Shown here: one piece after another, positions 1-8,577 of the stretch
Layout of the letters: each line of letters opens with the position of its first letter
How positions within the stretch are numbered: position 1 is the stretch's first letter
Assembly (NCBI RefSeq): GCF_001898315.1
Contig: NZ_MKTQ01000014.1
Location: 124,001-188,000 of the forward strand
From: Microbacterium sp. 70-16
GTDB taxonomy: Bacteria; Actinomycetota; Actinomycetes; Actinomycetales; Microbacteriaceae
DNA: 64,000 nt
Reading direction: 5' to 3'
The notes under the pieces: model-generated
What the model was told of the DNA's origin: nothing
The model's database searches: none
Seen by the model: the letters and a program-made list of their open reading frames with translations, nothing else
Program-made: the position numbers and the translations under genes

Positions 1-1
1 C

Positions 2-73
2 ATCCGCAACGCACTGGCGGTGCGCCCTACCGGCGACACCGCCTCGACCACGGAAGGACAGAAGGATGCCTGA
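2..73 (+). CDS. 3' end of an upstream gene (partial), product unknown
   Basis: An open frame enters from the left edge and stops at TGA 71-73, giving a 23-residue tail that ends EGQKDA. It overlaps the start of the next gene by 8 bases, which fits translational coupling in an operon. Nothing in the tail identifies a family. An in-frame permease or enzyme of the same ketone-body operon is possible but is only inference from position. Confidence 0.4.
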   Translation: MRNALAVRPTGDTASTTEGQKDA

Positions 74-818
74 ACAGGATCTCGCCGGGCGGCGAGCGCT
101 CGTCACCGGCGGCGCGAGCGGGATCGGGCTGGCCTGCGTGCATGAGTTCGCCCGCCGCGGCGCGCACGTCACCGTCGCGGACTTCAACGGCGAAGCCGCG
201 ACCGCCGTCGCCGAGGAGGTCGGCGGGGATGCCTGGGTCGTGGACCTGTCCGATACCGCCGCGCAGGAGGATCTGCACCTCGACGTCGACATCCTCGTCA
301 ACAACGCCGGCATCCAGACCGTTGCACCGATCGACCAGTTCGAGCCCGAGCGCTGGCGCTTCATGCACCGGCTCATGGTGGAGTCGCCGTTCCTGCTCAT
401 CCGGGCAGTGCTGCCCGGGATGTACGAACATGGCTGGGGCAGGATCGTCAATCTTTCCAGCGCGCACGGGCTGCGCGCGAGTCCGTTCAAGGCGGCCTAC
501 GTGTCGGCCAAGCACGCCATGGAGGGTCTGTCGAAGGTGACGGCGCTCGAGGGCGGCGCGCACGGGGTGACGAGCAATTGCGTGAACCCCGCCTACGTGC
601 GCACTCCGCTCGTCGAGAAGCAGATCGCCGATCAGGCGGCTGTGCACGGCATCGACCCGGGCGAGGTGGTCGAGAAGATCATGCTCACCGAGTCGGCGAT
701 CAAGCGGCTCGTCGAAGCGGACGAGGTCGCCTCGCTGGTGGGCTGGCTCGTCTCTGACCGCGCGGGCATGGTCACGGGCGCCAGCTACACGATGGACGGC
801 GGATGGACCGCGCGATGA
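66..818 (+). CDS. 3-hydroxybutyrate dehydrogenase (SDR family)
   Basis: This 250-residue short-chain dehydrogenase probably oxidises 3-hydroxybutyrate to acetoacetate with NAD+ in the cytosol. The cofactor motif TGGASGIG lies at residues 14-21 and NNAG near 77-80. The catalytic Ser-Tyr-Lys set is visible as NLSSAHG and AAYVSAKHA, and the C-terminal MDGGW is usual for classical SDRs. The stretch VNPAYVRTPLVEKQI is typical of bacterial 3-hydroxybutyrate dehydrogenases. A GGAAGGA ribosome site at 53-59 supports the ATG at 66. CoA-transferase and thiolase genes downstream complete a route from 3-hydroxybutyrate to acetyl-CoA, which favours this function over other SDR activities. Confidence 0.85.
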   Translation: MPEQDLAGRRALVTGGASGIGLACVHEFARRGAHVTVADFNGEAATAVAEEVGGDAWVVDLSDTAAQEDLHLDVDILVNNAGIQTVAPIDQFEPERWRFMHRLMVESPFLLIRAVLPGMYEHGWGRIVNLSSAHGLRASPFKAAYVSAKHAMEGLSKVTALEGGAHGVTSNCVNPAYVRTPLVEKQIADQAAVHGIDPGEVVEKIMLTESAIKRLVEADEVASLVGWLVSDRAGMVTGASYTMDGGWTAR

Positions 819-1708
819 CCCGGGCGAAGCACACCGTCGCGGTCCCCGTCGCGGGCGGCGATCTGACCGTCGGCGTCTGGGACGCCGACGCTTCGGGTGC
901 CCCGACGATCGTCGCGATCCACGGGGTCACCTCGTCGCACTTGGCTTGGGAACTGCTGGCCGAAGCACTGCCCGGCGTGCGGGTCGTGGCGCCCGACCTG
1001 CGCGGGCGCGGGCGCAGCAACACGCTCGAGGGTCCGGCCGGCATGGCCGCACACGCGGAAGACCTGGCGGCGATGTTCCGGGCACTCGGGCTCGAATCTG
1101 CCCTCGTGGTCGCGCACTCGATGGGCGCCTTCGTCGGGGTGACGCTCGCCGCGCGTCACCCCGACCTCGTCTCGCGGCTCGTGCTCGTCGACGGGGGCCT
1201 TCCGCTCGGCGCTCCCGCGGGGCTCACCCCTGACGAACTCGTCGCCGCGATCCTCGGTCCGACCGCCGCGCGGCTCGACCTGCGGTTCGGGGACGTCGAG
1301 GACTATCTCGACTTCTGGCGCGGGCATCCCGCTTTCGTGGATGACTGGTCACCGCAACTCGAGGAGTATCTCGCGTACGACCTGGTACCGGCCGAGCAGG
1401 GCACGATGCGGCCCGCGACCTCGTACGCCACGACCGTCGAAGACACGATCGACATGAACACCACCACGACGATCGCCGACTCGCTGGCTGCCTTGCAGCG
1501 GCCGACGATGCTGATCACCGTGCCGCGCGGTCTGCAGAACGAAGAACCCGGGCTGTACGCCGAGCCGCATCTGGGCGCGGTGCTTGCGGACAACCCCGCG
1601 ATCGCCCATGAGCGGTGGGACGGCTTGAACCACTACACGGTCGTGATGAGTGCCACGGGCGCGCAGCGACTGGCGGGGGTGGTGCAGCAGCAGCTCGCGC
1701 TCGTCTGA
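815..1708 (+). CDS. alpha/beta-fold hydrolase
   Basis: A 297-residue alpha/beta hydrolase. The oxyanion-hole region IHGVTSSHLAW and the nucleophile elbow VAHSMGAFVG (Ser in the G-x-S-x-G-like AHSMGA) are clear, and a late His follows in LNHYTVV. The ATG at 815 overlaps the previous stop in an ATGA arrangement; an in-frame ATG at 803 would overlap more and is less likely. Its place between 3-hydroxybutyrate dehydrogenase and the acetoacetate genes suggests it releases monomers from a 3-hydroxybutyrate ester or oligomer. That substrate is inference; an enol-lactonase or another esterase is equally possible from sequence alone. Confidence 0.75.
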   Translation: MTRAKHTVAVPVAGGDLTVGVWDADASGAPTIVAIHGVTSSHLAWELLAEALPGVRVVAPDLRGRGRSNTLEGPAGMAAHAEDLAAMFRALGLESALVVAHSMGAFVGVTLAARHPDLVSRLVLVDGGLPLGAPAGLTPDELVAAILGPTAARLDLRFGDVEDYLDFWRGHPAFVDDWSPQLEEYLAYDLVPAEQGTMRPATSYATTVEDTIDMNTTTTIADSLAALQRPTMLITVPRGLQNEEPGLYAEPHLGAVLADNPAIAHERWDGLNHYTVVMSATGAQRLAGVVQQQLALV

Positions 1709-1715
1709 GCTGCTG

Positions 1716-2501
1716 TCAGCGCGCGCCCGCGGCCACGCGCGTGGACAGTTGGTGCGCGTGCGCGAGCAGCGTGCGACCGAGCTCGGGGATGCGGTCGGGA
1801 GTGAAGCGAAACTCGACGCCGGTGAGGCTCAGCGCCCACTGCGGATGCCCCGACTTCGTGAACACGGCGGCGCCGATGCCGTAGCTGCCCTCGACGATGA
1901 GTCCGGGGTTGAGCGCGAACCCGCGCGACTGGGTCTCGCGCAGGCGTGCGCGCAGTCGCGCCTCGGCATGCGCCGACCCGTAGTGTTCGGCGAGTTCGGG
2001 ATGCCGCTCGAAATAGGCGTCCACATCGTGGGGCGGCAGGAACGCGAGGATCGCGAGCCCCGCCGACGCGACGCCGAGCGGGAACCGGATGCCTTCGGAG
2101 AGCACGAACGACCTGATGGGGAAGCTGCCGTCCTCGCGGATCAGGCATACCGTCTCGTCGCCGCGACGCACCGACAGGAACGCGCTCTCCTCCGTGCGCA
2201 CGGCGAGCGAGCGCACGATGTCGCGCGCGATCGCCGTGATGTCGTAACGTGCGGCGGCGACGGTCCCCATGAGATAGAGCTCGGGACCCGGCATCCACCG
2301 GCTGCTGCGCTCGTCCTGGTCGACGAGTCCCTCGTGCCGCAGCGCGGCGAGCAGGCGGTGTGTCGTCGGGCGGGTGAGGTCGGCGCGGCGGGCGAGATCG
2401 GCAACCGTGACGCCCTCGTCGCCGGCGCCCGTGATGAGTCGCAGCAGGGCAGCCGCGCGGGCGACGGACTGCGCGCCCGGTATCGAGCGAGAAGCGTGCA
2501 T
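1716..2501 (-). CDS. IclR-family transcriptional regulator
   Basis: A 261-residue IclR protein. The N-terminal winged helix (AQSVARAAALLRLI, then DLARRADLTRPTTHRLLAAL) precedes a C-terminal effector domain (IREDGSFPIRSF, PLGVASAGLAILAFLPP, GIGAAVFTKSG). The start is placed at MHASRSIPG, because the upstream in-frame residues do not look like protein and a palindromic site overlaps this ATG. It faces the CoA-transferase genes and shares a short control region with them. IclR regulators often control ketone-body, aromatic and glyoxylate pathways with a pathway metabolite as ligand, so it probably controls the flanking operon. Confidence 0.88.
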   Translation of the reverse strand: MHASRSIPGAQSVARAAALLRLITGAGDEGVTVADLARRADLTRPTTHRLLAALRHEGLVDQDERSSRWMPGPELYLMGTVAAARYDITAIARDIVRSLAVRTEESAFLSVRRGDETVCLIREDGSFPIRSFVLSEGIRFPLGVASAGLAILAFLPPHDVDAYFERHPELAEHYGSAHAEARLRARLRETQSRGFALNPGLIVEGSYGIGAAVFTKSGHPQWALSLTGVEFRFTPDRIPELGRTLLAHAHQLSTRVAAGAR

Positions 2502-2517
2502 GTCCACACTATGGACA
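2501..2517. promoter_or_regulatory. palindromic operator in the IclR/CoA-transferase divergent region
   Basis: TGTCCA and TGGACA form a perfect 6-base inverted repeat with a 5-base spacer (TGTCCACACTATGGACA). It overlaps the presumed start codon of the IclR gene and lies about 92 bases before the start of CoA-transferase subunit A. Size, symmetry and position fit an IclR-family site giving autoregulation plus control of the divergent operon. Binding is inferred. Confidence 0.6.
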
Positions 2518-2608
2518 CTACGTGTGCAATGCTCCACATCGCAAGCACGCGGGTGCGCCCGCCGATCGAGGAGCACAGGATGGAGTCACACGGCACGAAG
2601 GAGTACAC

Positions 2609-3409
2609 GTGATCGACAAGACCTACCCCTCGGCGGCGGACGCCGTTGCGGACATCGCGGACGGGGCATCCCTCGCCGTCGGTGGTTTCGGGCTCTCCGG
2701 CAACCCGATCGCTCTCATCGAAGCGCTGCTCGCGCAGGGCACGTCGGAGCTGTCCATCGTCTCGAACAACTGCGGCGTCGATGATTGGGGCTTGGGGGTG
2801 CTGCTGAACGCGAAGCGCATCCGCAAGATGACGTCGTCGTACGTCGGGGAGAACAAGGAGTTCGAGCGCCAGTTCCTCTCCGGTGAGCTCGAACTCGAGC
2901 TGACGCCGCAGGGCACGCTCGCCGAGAAGCTGCGCGCCGGCGGCGCGGGCATCGCGGCGTTCTACACGCAGACCGGCGTCGGCACGCAGGTCGCCGAGGG
3001 CGGGTTGCCGCGCCGATACGACGGTCAGGGCGGCATCGCCGTCGCGTCGCCGCGCAAGGACGTCCGCACGTTCGGCGTCTCGGGCGGTGACCGCGAGTAC
3101 GTCCTGGAAGAGGCGATCGTGACCGACTTCGCCCTCGTTCACGCCGAGCGCGGCGACGTGCACGGCAACCTCGTCTTCAACAAGTCGGCCCGCAACTTCA
3201 ACCCGCTCGCCGCGCAGGCGGGGCGGATCTGCATCGCGCAGGTCGAAGAGCTCGTTCCCGCGGGAACGCTCGACCCCGACAGCATCCACCTGCCCGGTAT
3301 CTACGTGCACCGCATCGTCGAGGTCGGCCGCGACATCGAGAAGCGCATCGAACGGCGCACGGTGTCGGTCGACGAGGCCCTTTCCCGCGACATCCCCGAA
3401 GGAGCCTGA
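2609..3409 (+). CDS. 3-oxoacid CoA-transferase, subunit A
   Basis: This 266-residue protein is the alpha subunit of a family I CoA-transferase, probably moving CoA from succinyl-CoA to acetoacetate. The glycine-rich [10 protein letters not shown] near residues 28-37 and the later GVGTQVAEG and [11 protein letters not shown] segments are characteristic. The GTG at 2609 is chosen because AAGGAG lies 6 bases upstream and homology begins there; an upstream ATG at 2522 would run through the regulator's leader region. The B subunit follows after one base. A 3-oxoadipate CoA-transferase (PcaI) is the main alternative. The neighbouring hydroxybutyrate dehydrogenase and the absence of aromatic-pathway genes favour acetoacetate. 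Confidence 0.85.
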   Translation: MIDKTYPSAADAVADIADGASLAVGGFGLSGNPIALIEALLAQGTSELSIVSNNCGVDDWGLGVLLNAKRIRKMTSSYVGENKEFERQFLSGELELELTPQGTLAEKLRAGGAGIAAFYTQTGVGTQVAEGGLPRRYDGQGGIAVASPRKDVRTFGVSGGDREYVLEEAIVTDFALVHAERGDVHGNLVFNKSARNFNPLAAQAGRICIAQVEELVPAGTLDPDSIHLPGIYVHRIVEVGRDIEKRIERRTVSVDEALSRDIPEGA

Positions 3410-3410
3410 G

Positions 3411-4064
3411 ATGGCACTGTCCCGCAACGAGATGGCCGCCCGCGCGGCCGCTGAACTCACCGACGGCTCATACGTCAACCTCGGCATCGGCCTGCCGACG
3501 CTCGTGCCGAACTACGTGCCCGCCGAGGTCACCGTCGTGCTGCAGTCTGAGAACGGCATCCTCGGCGTCGGTCCGTACCCGACCGAGCAGAACGTCGACC
3601 CCGACCTCATCAACGCCGGCAAAGAGACCGTGACGGTGTTGCCCGGCGCCGCGTTCTTCGACTCGGCGACGAGCTTCGGCATGATCCGCGGCGGCAAGAT
3701 CGACGCGGCAATCCTGGGCGCGATGCAGGTGTCGGCCGCGGGCGACCTGGCGAACTGGATGATCCCCGGAAAGATGGTCAAGGGGCCGGGCGGCGCGATG
3801 GACCTCGTGCACGGCGCCGACCGTGTGATCGTGCTGATGGAGCACGTCGCCCGCGACGGTTCGGCGAAGATCGTGGATGCCTGTTCGCTTCCGCTCACCG
3901 GCCGTGGGGTCGTCGACCGCATCATCACCGACCTCGCCGTCATTGACGTGACCGCCGACGGGCTGGTCCTGGTCGAGACCGCGCCGGGTGTCACGGTCGA
4001 CGAGGTCGTCGCCGCGACCGAGCCCACCCTCATCATCTCCGAGAATCTGAAGGAACACGCATGA
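3411..4064 (+). CDS. 3-oxoacid CoA-transferase, subunit B
   Basis: A 217-residue beta subunit that carries the catalytic glutamate, seen as E47 in [11 protein letters not shown]. That residue forms the enzyme-CoA thioester in family I CoA-transferases. GIGLPT near residues 25-30 and [14 protein letters not shown] are further family landmarks. It pairs with the subunit encoded immediately upstream and overlaps the thiolase start by 4 bases (ATGA). The two subunits would convert acetoacetate to acetoacetyl-CoA, the direct substrate of the next enzyme. Confidence 0.88.
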   Translation: MALSRNEMAARAAAELTDGSYVNLGIGLPTLVPNYVPAEVTVVLQSENGILGVGPYPTEQNVDPDLINAGKETVTVLPGAAFFDSATSFGMIRGGKIDAAILGAMQVSAAGDLANWMIPGKMVKGPGGAMDLVHGADRVIVLMEHVARDGSAKIVDACSLPLTGRGVVDRIITDLAVIDVTADGLVLVETAPGVTVDEVVAATEPTLIISENLKEHA

Positions 4065-5245
4065 GCATCGACGACATCGTGATCGTGGCCGCCGCCCGCA
4101 CTCCGCAGGGGCGGCTCAAGGGGCAGCTCGCCTCGTTCAGCGCGCCGCAGCTGGGCGGATTCGCCATTGCGGGGGCGCTCGCGCAGGGAGGCATTCCGGA
4201 GGACGCTGTGGACGCCGTCATCATGGGGCAGGTGCTGCCGGCCGGGTCGGGACAGAACCCGGCCCGTCAAGCGGCCCTGGCTGGCGGCCTCGGGTGGGAC
4301 GTTCCGGCATCCTCGGTCAACAAGGTCTGCCTGTCGGGCCTCACCGCCATCATCGACGCGAAGCGCATGATCGCCTCGGGCGACGCGACGGTCGTCGTCG
4401 CGGGCGGCATGGAGTCGATGACGCGCGCGCCGCACCTGCTGATGGGTTCGCGCGACGGCTGGTCGTACGGCTCGTTCGAGGTGCTCGACCACATGGCGCT
4501 CGACGGGCTGACGGATGCCTACGACAAGGAGTCGATGGGTGCGTCGACCGAGCGGCTGAACCCGACCTTCGAGATCACGCGCGCCGCGCAGGATCACGTC
4601 GCGGCGCTCTCGCATCAGCGTGCGGCGGCCGCCCAGGCCGAGGGGCTGTTCGACGCAGAGATCGTCTCGATCGAGGTTCCGCAGCGCAAGGGCCCTGCGG
4701 TGCAGGTGACGACAGACGAGGGCATCCGCCCCGGCACGACCGTCGAGACGCTCGCGGGCCTGCGACCTGCGTTCGCGGCAGACGGGACGATCACGGCGGG
4801 CAACTCGTCACAGATCTCCGACGGGGCATCGGCGGTCGTGCTGACGACGCGTGCGCACGCGGATGAGCGCGGCTGGCCCGTGCTCGCTGTCGCGGGTGCC
4901 GCGGGGCAGGTCGCCGGGCCGGACAACTCGCTGCACGCCCAGCCGGCGCGCGCGATCGAGCAGGCTCTCGAGCGTCAGCACCTCACGGCGGCCGACCTGG
5001 ATCTCGTCGAGATCAACGAGGCATTCGGCGCCGTTGTGGTCCACTCGCAGGCCGAGCTCGGAGTGTCGGAAGACGTCGTCAATATCCATGGTGGAGGCAT
5101 CGCGCTCGGGCATCCGATCGGCGCGTCGGGTGGCCGGCTCGTCGTGCACGCCGTGCACGAGCTCGTCCGCCGAGGCTCCGGCACCGCCGCCGTCGGACTG
5201 TGCGGCGGGGGAGGCCAGGGCGAGGCGCTGATCCTCACGCGCTGA
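4061..5245 (+). CDS. acetyl-CoA C-acyltransferase (thiolase)
   Basis: A 394-residue thiolase II-type enzyme that would cleave acetoacetyl-CoA with CoA into two acetyl-CoA. The nucleophilic Cys is C90 in [11 protein letters not shown], the base pair is H351 in [11 protein letters not shown] and C381 in GLCGGGGQG, and NEAFG is present. Length is normal for the family. It is the last gene of the operon and ends before a convergent gene. A beta-ketoadipyl-CoA thiolase cannot be excluded by sequence, but the operon content points to ketone-body use. Confidence 0.9.
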   Translation: MSIDDIVIVAAARTPQGRLKGQLASFSAPQLGGFAIAGALAQGGIPEDAVDAVIMGQVLPAGSGQNPARQAALAGGLGWDVPASSVNKVCLSGLTAIIDAKRMIASGDATVVVAGGMESMTRAPHLLMGSRDGWSYGSFEVLDHMALDGLTDAYDKESMGASTERLNPTFEITRAAQDHVAALSHQRAAAAQAEGLFDAEIVSIEVPQRKGPAVQVTTDEGIRPGTTVETLAGLRPAFAADGTITAGNSSQISDGASAVVLTTRAHADERGWPVLAVAGAAGQVAGPDNSLHAQPARAIEQALERQHLTAADLDLVEINEAFGAVVVHSQAELGVSEDVVNIHGGGIALGHPIGASGGRLVVHAVHELVRRGSGTAAVGLCGGGGQGEALILTR

Positions 5246-5250
5246 CGCGC

Positions 5251-5266
5251 GCGGCGACGTCGCCGC
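5251..5266. terminator. short GC-rich palindrome between convergent genes
   Basis: GCGGCGA and TCGCCGC form a perfect stem around CG in the 37-base gap between the thiolase and the convergent HNH gene. There is no T-tract, so it is at best a weak bidirectional terminator. Confidence 0.35.
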
Positions 5267-5282
5267 TCCCGACCGCGTTGTT

Positions 5283-6635
5283 CTAGAACGGCGGCTGCTC
5301 GGGGAGGGGCGGCGCGCATCCGTCGCGGAGGCGCGCCAGGAGCTCGGCGGCCTCGCGTTCGCCGGGCCGCGGCGGTCTCGTGCTGTGGCCGGTCGGGGTG
5401 GTCAGTTGGACGGTCCCGTCGGGACGGCGCCGGTAGCGGAACCGCGTGCGCTGCTTGTCCAGGTTCTCGGTGGCGCAGAGCGGGCCGAGATTCGAGAGGC
5501 CGGTGGGTCCGCGATTCGGTCCGTTGTAGGGATCCCAGTGGTCGACGTCGGAGTCGGCGGCGGGATGTGTGCACCCGTCTCGGCTACAGGTCGCGTGGGT
5601 CTGGATCAGCCATTCCCGCTGCTGTCGCGTGGCCTTCCGGGAGCGGCGGTCCATGTCGAGGATGACTCCGGTGACGGGGTCGGTGATGATACGGGTGAAC
5701 GACCCGGCTTCCAGGAGCATCCGGATCGCCGTCGCCCGATCGATCGTCTCGCCCGTGTCCAGGCGTGCCGCCTCATTCAGGTCGGGTGCGCCCGCCGGGA
5801 CGGGCAGCGCGCGGACGGACGCGCGGGCCGTCTCGGTGAAGACATCGGCGGGTACCGTGACGTACACCTTCGTCTTGACCGCGGTAGGAGTCCCCGCGCC
5901 GGTGAGCCACCCGGCGGCGAGGTCCGCCCGCACCTGGTCGCGGGTACGGGGATCGTTCAGGCCCCCGCGACGGGCGCGCTTTCGCGTGTTCTTCGCCGTC
6001 GACGTCGCACACCGATAGATCGCCCGGGCTCTGGCGGTGTCGGTGTAGAGGTGCACCCACGACATCCCGGCCTGGTCGCGTTCGATGCTCAGTCGCCGTC
6101 TCGCGAACGCGGCTTCATGCTCGACCACCGGGTCGGCCGGAGCAAGCCGGTCGGCGAGGCGCCTTGCCTTCGCGCGGAACGCCCCGGGAGAGCACGTCAG
6201 CGCGGCCTCGGCGAGAGCCGCGTCGAACACGGCCCGGGCATCCTCATGCCCATCGAATCGGCTCAGCAGATCGACGCCGATCTCCACCTGCGTGAGAGTC
6301 GCGAAGCCCTCCCACGCGCGCTCCCAGAGGGCCGGCAGCAGCGCCCGTGCACGATCGGCCGCCGAGACGAGATTGCGCACCTGGTTCTCCGACAGCTGCA
6401 GCCGCAGGGCCGCGTCGATCACCGCGCACCGCTCGGCCGTAGCGATCGGCGCAGGATCACCGGGGAGCGCGTAGATCTCGGGGTGCGCCCGCGCGAACCC
6501 GATCGCGTCTGCCAGCGACGCGGCGCGTCGCGCCGCCGTCCGGTTCAGCTCATACTGGTGCTGCTCGACCCCGGTGAAGAACAGGCCGAGGACGTCCGTG
6601 TCACTCGGATGCTCGATCACCGGTTCGGAAGCCAT
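5283..6635 (-). CDS. DUF222 / HNH endonuclease-signature protein (13E12-repeat type)
   Basis: A 450-residue protein with an N-terminal helical DUF222 region (for example LSENQVRNLVSAADRARALL) and a C-terminal HNH motif. The HNH is seen as ATCSRDGCTHPAADSDVDHW, then NLGPLCATEN and a final basic stretch. Such proteins are abundant and often multi-copy in actinomycetes; their role is unsettled, with mobile or phage-related origins proposed. The start codon is 6 bases after a TACATT box on the minus strand (6642-6647), so the message is probably leaderless. No transposase, terminal repeat or intron is visible around it. Confidence 0.85.
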   Translation of the reverse strand: MASEPVIEHPSDTDVLGLFFTGVEQHQYELNRTAARRAASLADAIGFARAHPEIYALPGDPAPIATAERCAVIDAALRLQLSENQVRNLVSAADRARALLPALWERAWEGFATLTQVEIGVDLLSRFDGHEDARAVFDAALAEAALTCSPGAFRAKARRLADRLAPADPVVEHEAAFARRRLSIERDQAGMSWVHLYTDTARARAIYRCATSTAKNTRKRARRGGLNDPRTRDQVRADLAAGWLTGAGTPTAVKTKVYVTVPADVFTETARASVRALPVPAGAPDLNEAARLDTGETIDRATAIRMLLEAGSFTRIITDPVTGVILDMDRRSRKATRQQREWLIQTHATCSRDGCTHPAADSDVDHWDPYNGPNRGPTGLSNLGPLCATENLDKQRTRFRYRRRPDGTVQLTTPTGHSTRPPRPGEREAAELLARLRDGCAPPLPEQPPF

Positions 6636-6712
6636 ACTCGCAATGTACGCCGGGGCTCCGACATCGCAGCCTGGCCGACTAACATGGCGGGCGACCTACG
6701 GAAGGAACCCCC

Positions 6713-6832
6713 ATGTGCTACCCCGCGACCTGCTCCACGTGCGGCAAGACGACCTGGGCCGGCTGCGGCGAGCACATCGACGCGGCTCTGGCGGGCGTCG
6801 CGGTGGCCGACCGCTGCACCTGCCCGCGCTGA
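6713..6832 (+). CDS. 39-residue Cys-rich putative zinc-binding protein
   Basis: A small ORF encodes 39 residues with cysteines at positions 2, 7, 10, 18, 35 and 37 and a His at 21. The arrangement CSTCGKTTWAGCGEH and a terminal CTC resembles a zinc knuckle. A GGAAGGA site at 6700-6706 lies 6 bases before the ATG, and a TAACAT -10 box lies at 6680-6685. Similar short proteins occur across Microbacteriaceae and other actinomycetes; the function is unknown. The bases around its stop codon are repeated 17 bases downstream (6823-6836 and 6840-6853). Confidence 0.75.
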   Translation: MCYPATCSTCGKTTWAGCGEHIDAALAGVAVADRCTCPR

Positions 6833-6860
6833 GCGCAGTCCCGCGCTGAGCGCGCCCTAA

Positions 6861-7115
6861 CTACCGCTTCAGTCGCTTCGCCAGCAGCTTCTGCTCGCTG
6901 CCGTGCACGGGGGAGTCCTCGGCGATCAACGTGCCCCGCGACGCGCGATAGGTGTCGACGATCGTCCCGATCGCGAGCGCGAGCGTAATGCCCCAGCTCA
7001 GCCAGGCGAGCGCCTGCCGCCACGTCCACGGCGCACCGTCGCGCGTTCCGCGCAAGAGGGCCATGCCGCTGGTCACGGCGGTGATGATCCCGGTTCCGAA
7101 CACGTACTTGCGCAT
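6861..7115 (-). CDS. small membrane protein, unknown function
   Basis: An 84-residue protein with one short hydrophobic segment near residues 6-20 and a clearer membrane segment in the middle (ALAWLSWGITLALAIGTIV), followed by a polar basic tail. A TAACGT box on the minus strand (7122-7127) lies 6 bases before the ATG, so translation is probably leaderless. The box overlaps the -10 box of the divergent otsA. I do not recognise a family. Confidence 0.65.
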   Translation of the reverse strand: MRKYVFGTGIITAVTSGMALLRGTRDGAPWTWRQALAWLSWGITLALAIGTIVDTYRASRGTLIAEDSPVHGSEQKLLAKRLKR

Positions 7116-7121
7116 GTGACC

Positions 7122-7131
7122 ACGTTAGCCT
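7122..7131. promoter_or_regulatory. shared bidirectional -10 core between the small membrane protein gene and otsA
   Basis: The ten bases ACGTTAGCCT contain a minus-strand -10 box (TAACGT, 7122-7127) and a plus-strand -10 box (TAGCCT, 7126-7131) that share the central TA. The minus-strand gene starts 6 bases from its box; otsA starts 27 bases from its own, behind a ribosome site. The same layout recurs at 45730-45739. Confidence 0.6.
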
Positions 7132-7158
7132 GGACAGACGCCTGCCGAGAGGAGCCGT

Positions 7159-8577
7159 GTGAGCGACACCGTGAGTGACACCACCGCAGAGGCCGACTTC
7201 GTCGTGGTCTCCAACCGACTGCCGGTCGACCGGTCCCCTGACGACGAGGGCTGGCGCCGCTCGCCCGGCGGCCTGGTCGCCGCCCTCGAGCCGGTGCTGC
7301 AGTCCACCGGCGGAGCCTGGGTGGGGTGGCCGGGCCAGAGCGATCTCGATCTCGAGCCCTTCGCATTCGACGGCATGGAGCTGGTCCCCGTCGCGCTGAG
7401 CGCGCAGGATGTCGAGCTGTTCTACGAGGGCTTCTCGAACGACACGATCTGGCCGCTGTATCACGACGTCATCTCACCGCCGACGTATCACCGGGAATGG
7501 TGGGATGCGTACGTCCGCGTCAACGAGCGGTTCGCGCGGGCCGCGGCATCCGTCGCTGCCTCCGGCGCCACCATCTGGGTGCACGACTACCAGCTGCAAC
7601 TCGTCCCGCGCCTGCTGCGCGAGCTGCGTCCCGACGTTGTGATCGGATACTTCCACCACATTCCCTTCCCGGCATATGGCATCTACTCGCAGTTGCCGTG
7701 GCGTCGTCAAGTGCTCGAAGGGCTGCTCGGCTCCGACGTGATCGGGTTCCAGCGCGCCGCGGATGCCGGCAACTTCGCCACCGCCGTCCGGCGTCAGCTC
7801 GGCTATGAGACGAAGGCTGGCGCGATCCGCGTGCCCACGGCGGACGGCGCACGCACGGCGGTCGCGAGGGCCTACCCCATCTCCATCGATGCCGCCGTCT
7901 ACGACGAGCTCGCCCGACGCCCTGACGTGCAGGCGCGAGCCCGCGAGATCCGGGCAGAACTCGGCGACCCGGCCGTCGTCCTGTTCGGCGTCGACCGACT
8001 CGACTACACGAAGGGCATCGGGCATCGCTTGAAGGCCTACGGCGAACTGCTCACCGAGCAGCGGCTCGACAAGACCGAGGTGACTCTCGTGCAGGTCGCC
8101 AGTCCCAGCCGCGAGCGGGTGACCGCTTACATGCAGCTGCGTGACGAGATCGAGCTTGCCGTGGGGCGCATCAACGGCGACCACGACACCGTCGGCCACA
8201 GCGCGATCCGCTACCTGCACCACGCCTACCCGCGCGAGGAGATGGTCGCCCTGTACCTCGCGGCCGACGTGATGCTCGTCACGGCGCTACGCGACGGGAT
8301 GAACCTCGTGGCGAAGGAGTACGTCGCCAGTCGCGTCGACGGGCGCGGCGTGCTCGTGCTGAGCGAGTTCGCCGGAGCGGCCGACGAGCTGACGCAGGCC
8401 ATCCGGGTCAATCCGCACGACATCGAGGGCCTCAAGGACGCGATCATGACCGCCGTGGAGATGCCGGTCGCCGAGCAGCGTCGCCGCATGCGGGCGCTGC
8501 GGCGACGCGTGCGCGACCACGACGTCGCCGGGTGGTCGCGCACCTTCCTTGCCGATCTCGAGACGGCGCGGCGGTGA
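7159..8577 (+). CDS. otsA: alpha,alpha-trehalose-phosphate synthase (UDP-forming)
   Basis: A 472-residue GT20 glycosyltransferase that joins UDP-glucose and glucose 6-phosphate to trehalose 6-phosphate. VVSNRLPVDR near residue 15, the acceptor-site region WVHDYQLQLVPRLLR, GYFHHIPFP, and the donor-site GVDRLDYTKGIGHR are all present. The GTG at 7159 is preceded by GAGAGGAG. The phosphatase gene follows with a 4-base GTGA overlap, so the two pathway steps are coupled. Trehalose serves as an osmolyte in actinomycetes and in many relatives feeds envelope glycolipids. Confidence 0.95.
   Translation: MSDTVSDTTAEADFVVVSNRLPVDRSPDDEGWRRSPGGLVAALEPVLQSTGGAWVGWPGQSDLDLEPFAFDGMELVPVALSAQDVELFYEGFSNDTIWPLYHDVISPPTYHREWWDAYVRVNERFARAAASVAASGATIWVHDYQLQLVPRLLRELRPDVVIGYFHHIPFPAYGIYSQLPWRRQVLEGLLGSDVIGFQRAADAGNFATAVRRQLGYETKAGAIRVPTADGARTAVARAYPISIDAAVYDELARRPDVQARAREIRAELGDPAVVLFGVDRLDYTKGIGHRLKAYGELLTEQRLDKTEVTLVQVASPSRERVTAYMQLRDEIELAVGRINGDHDTVGHSAIRYLHHAYPREEMVALYLAADVMLVTALRDGMNLVAKEYVASRVDGRGVLVLSEFAGAADELTQAIRVNPHDIEGLKDAIMTAVEMPVAEQRRRMRALRRRVRDHDVAGWSRTFLADLETARR

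Noticed and set aside
5283..6635. DUF222/HNH gene as a group II intron or homing element
   Set aside because: No intron structure, reverse transcriptase or interrupted host gene is visible. It is an intact stand-alone gene.
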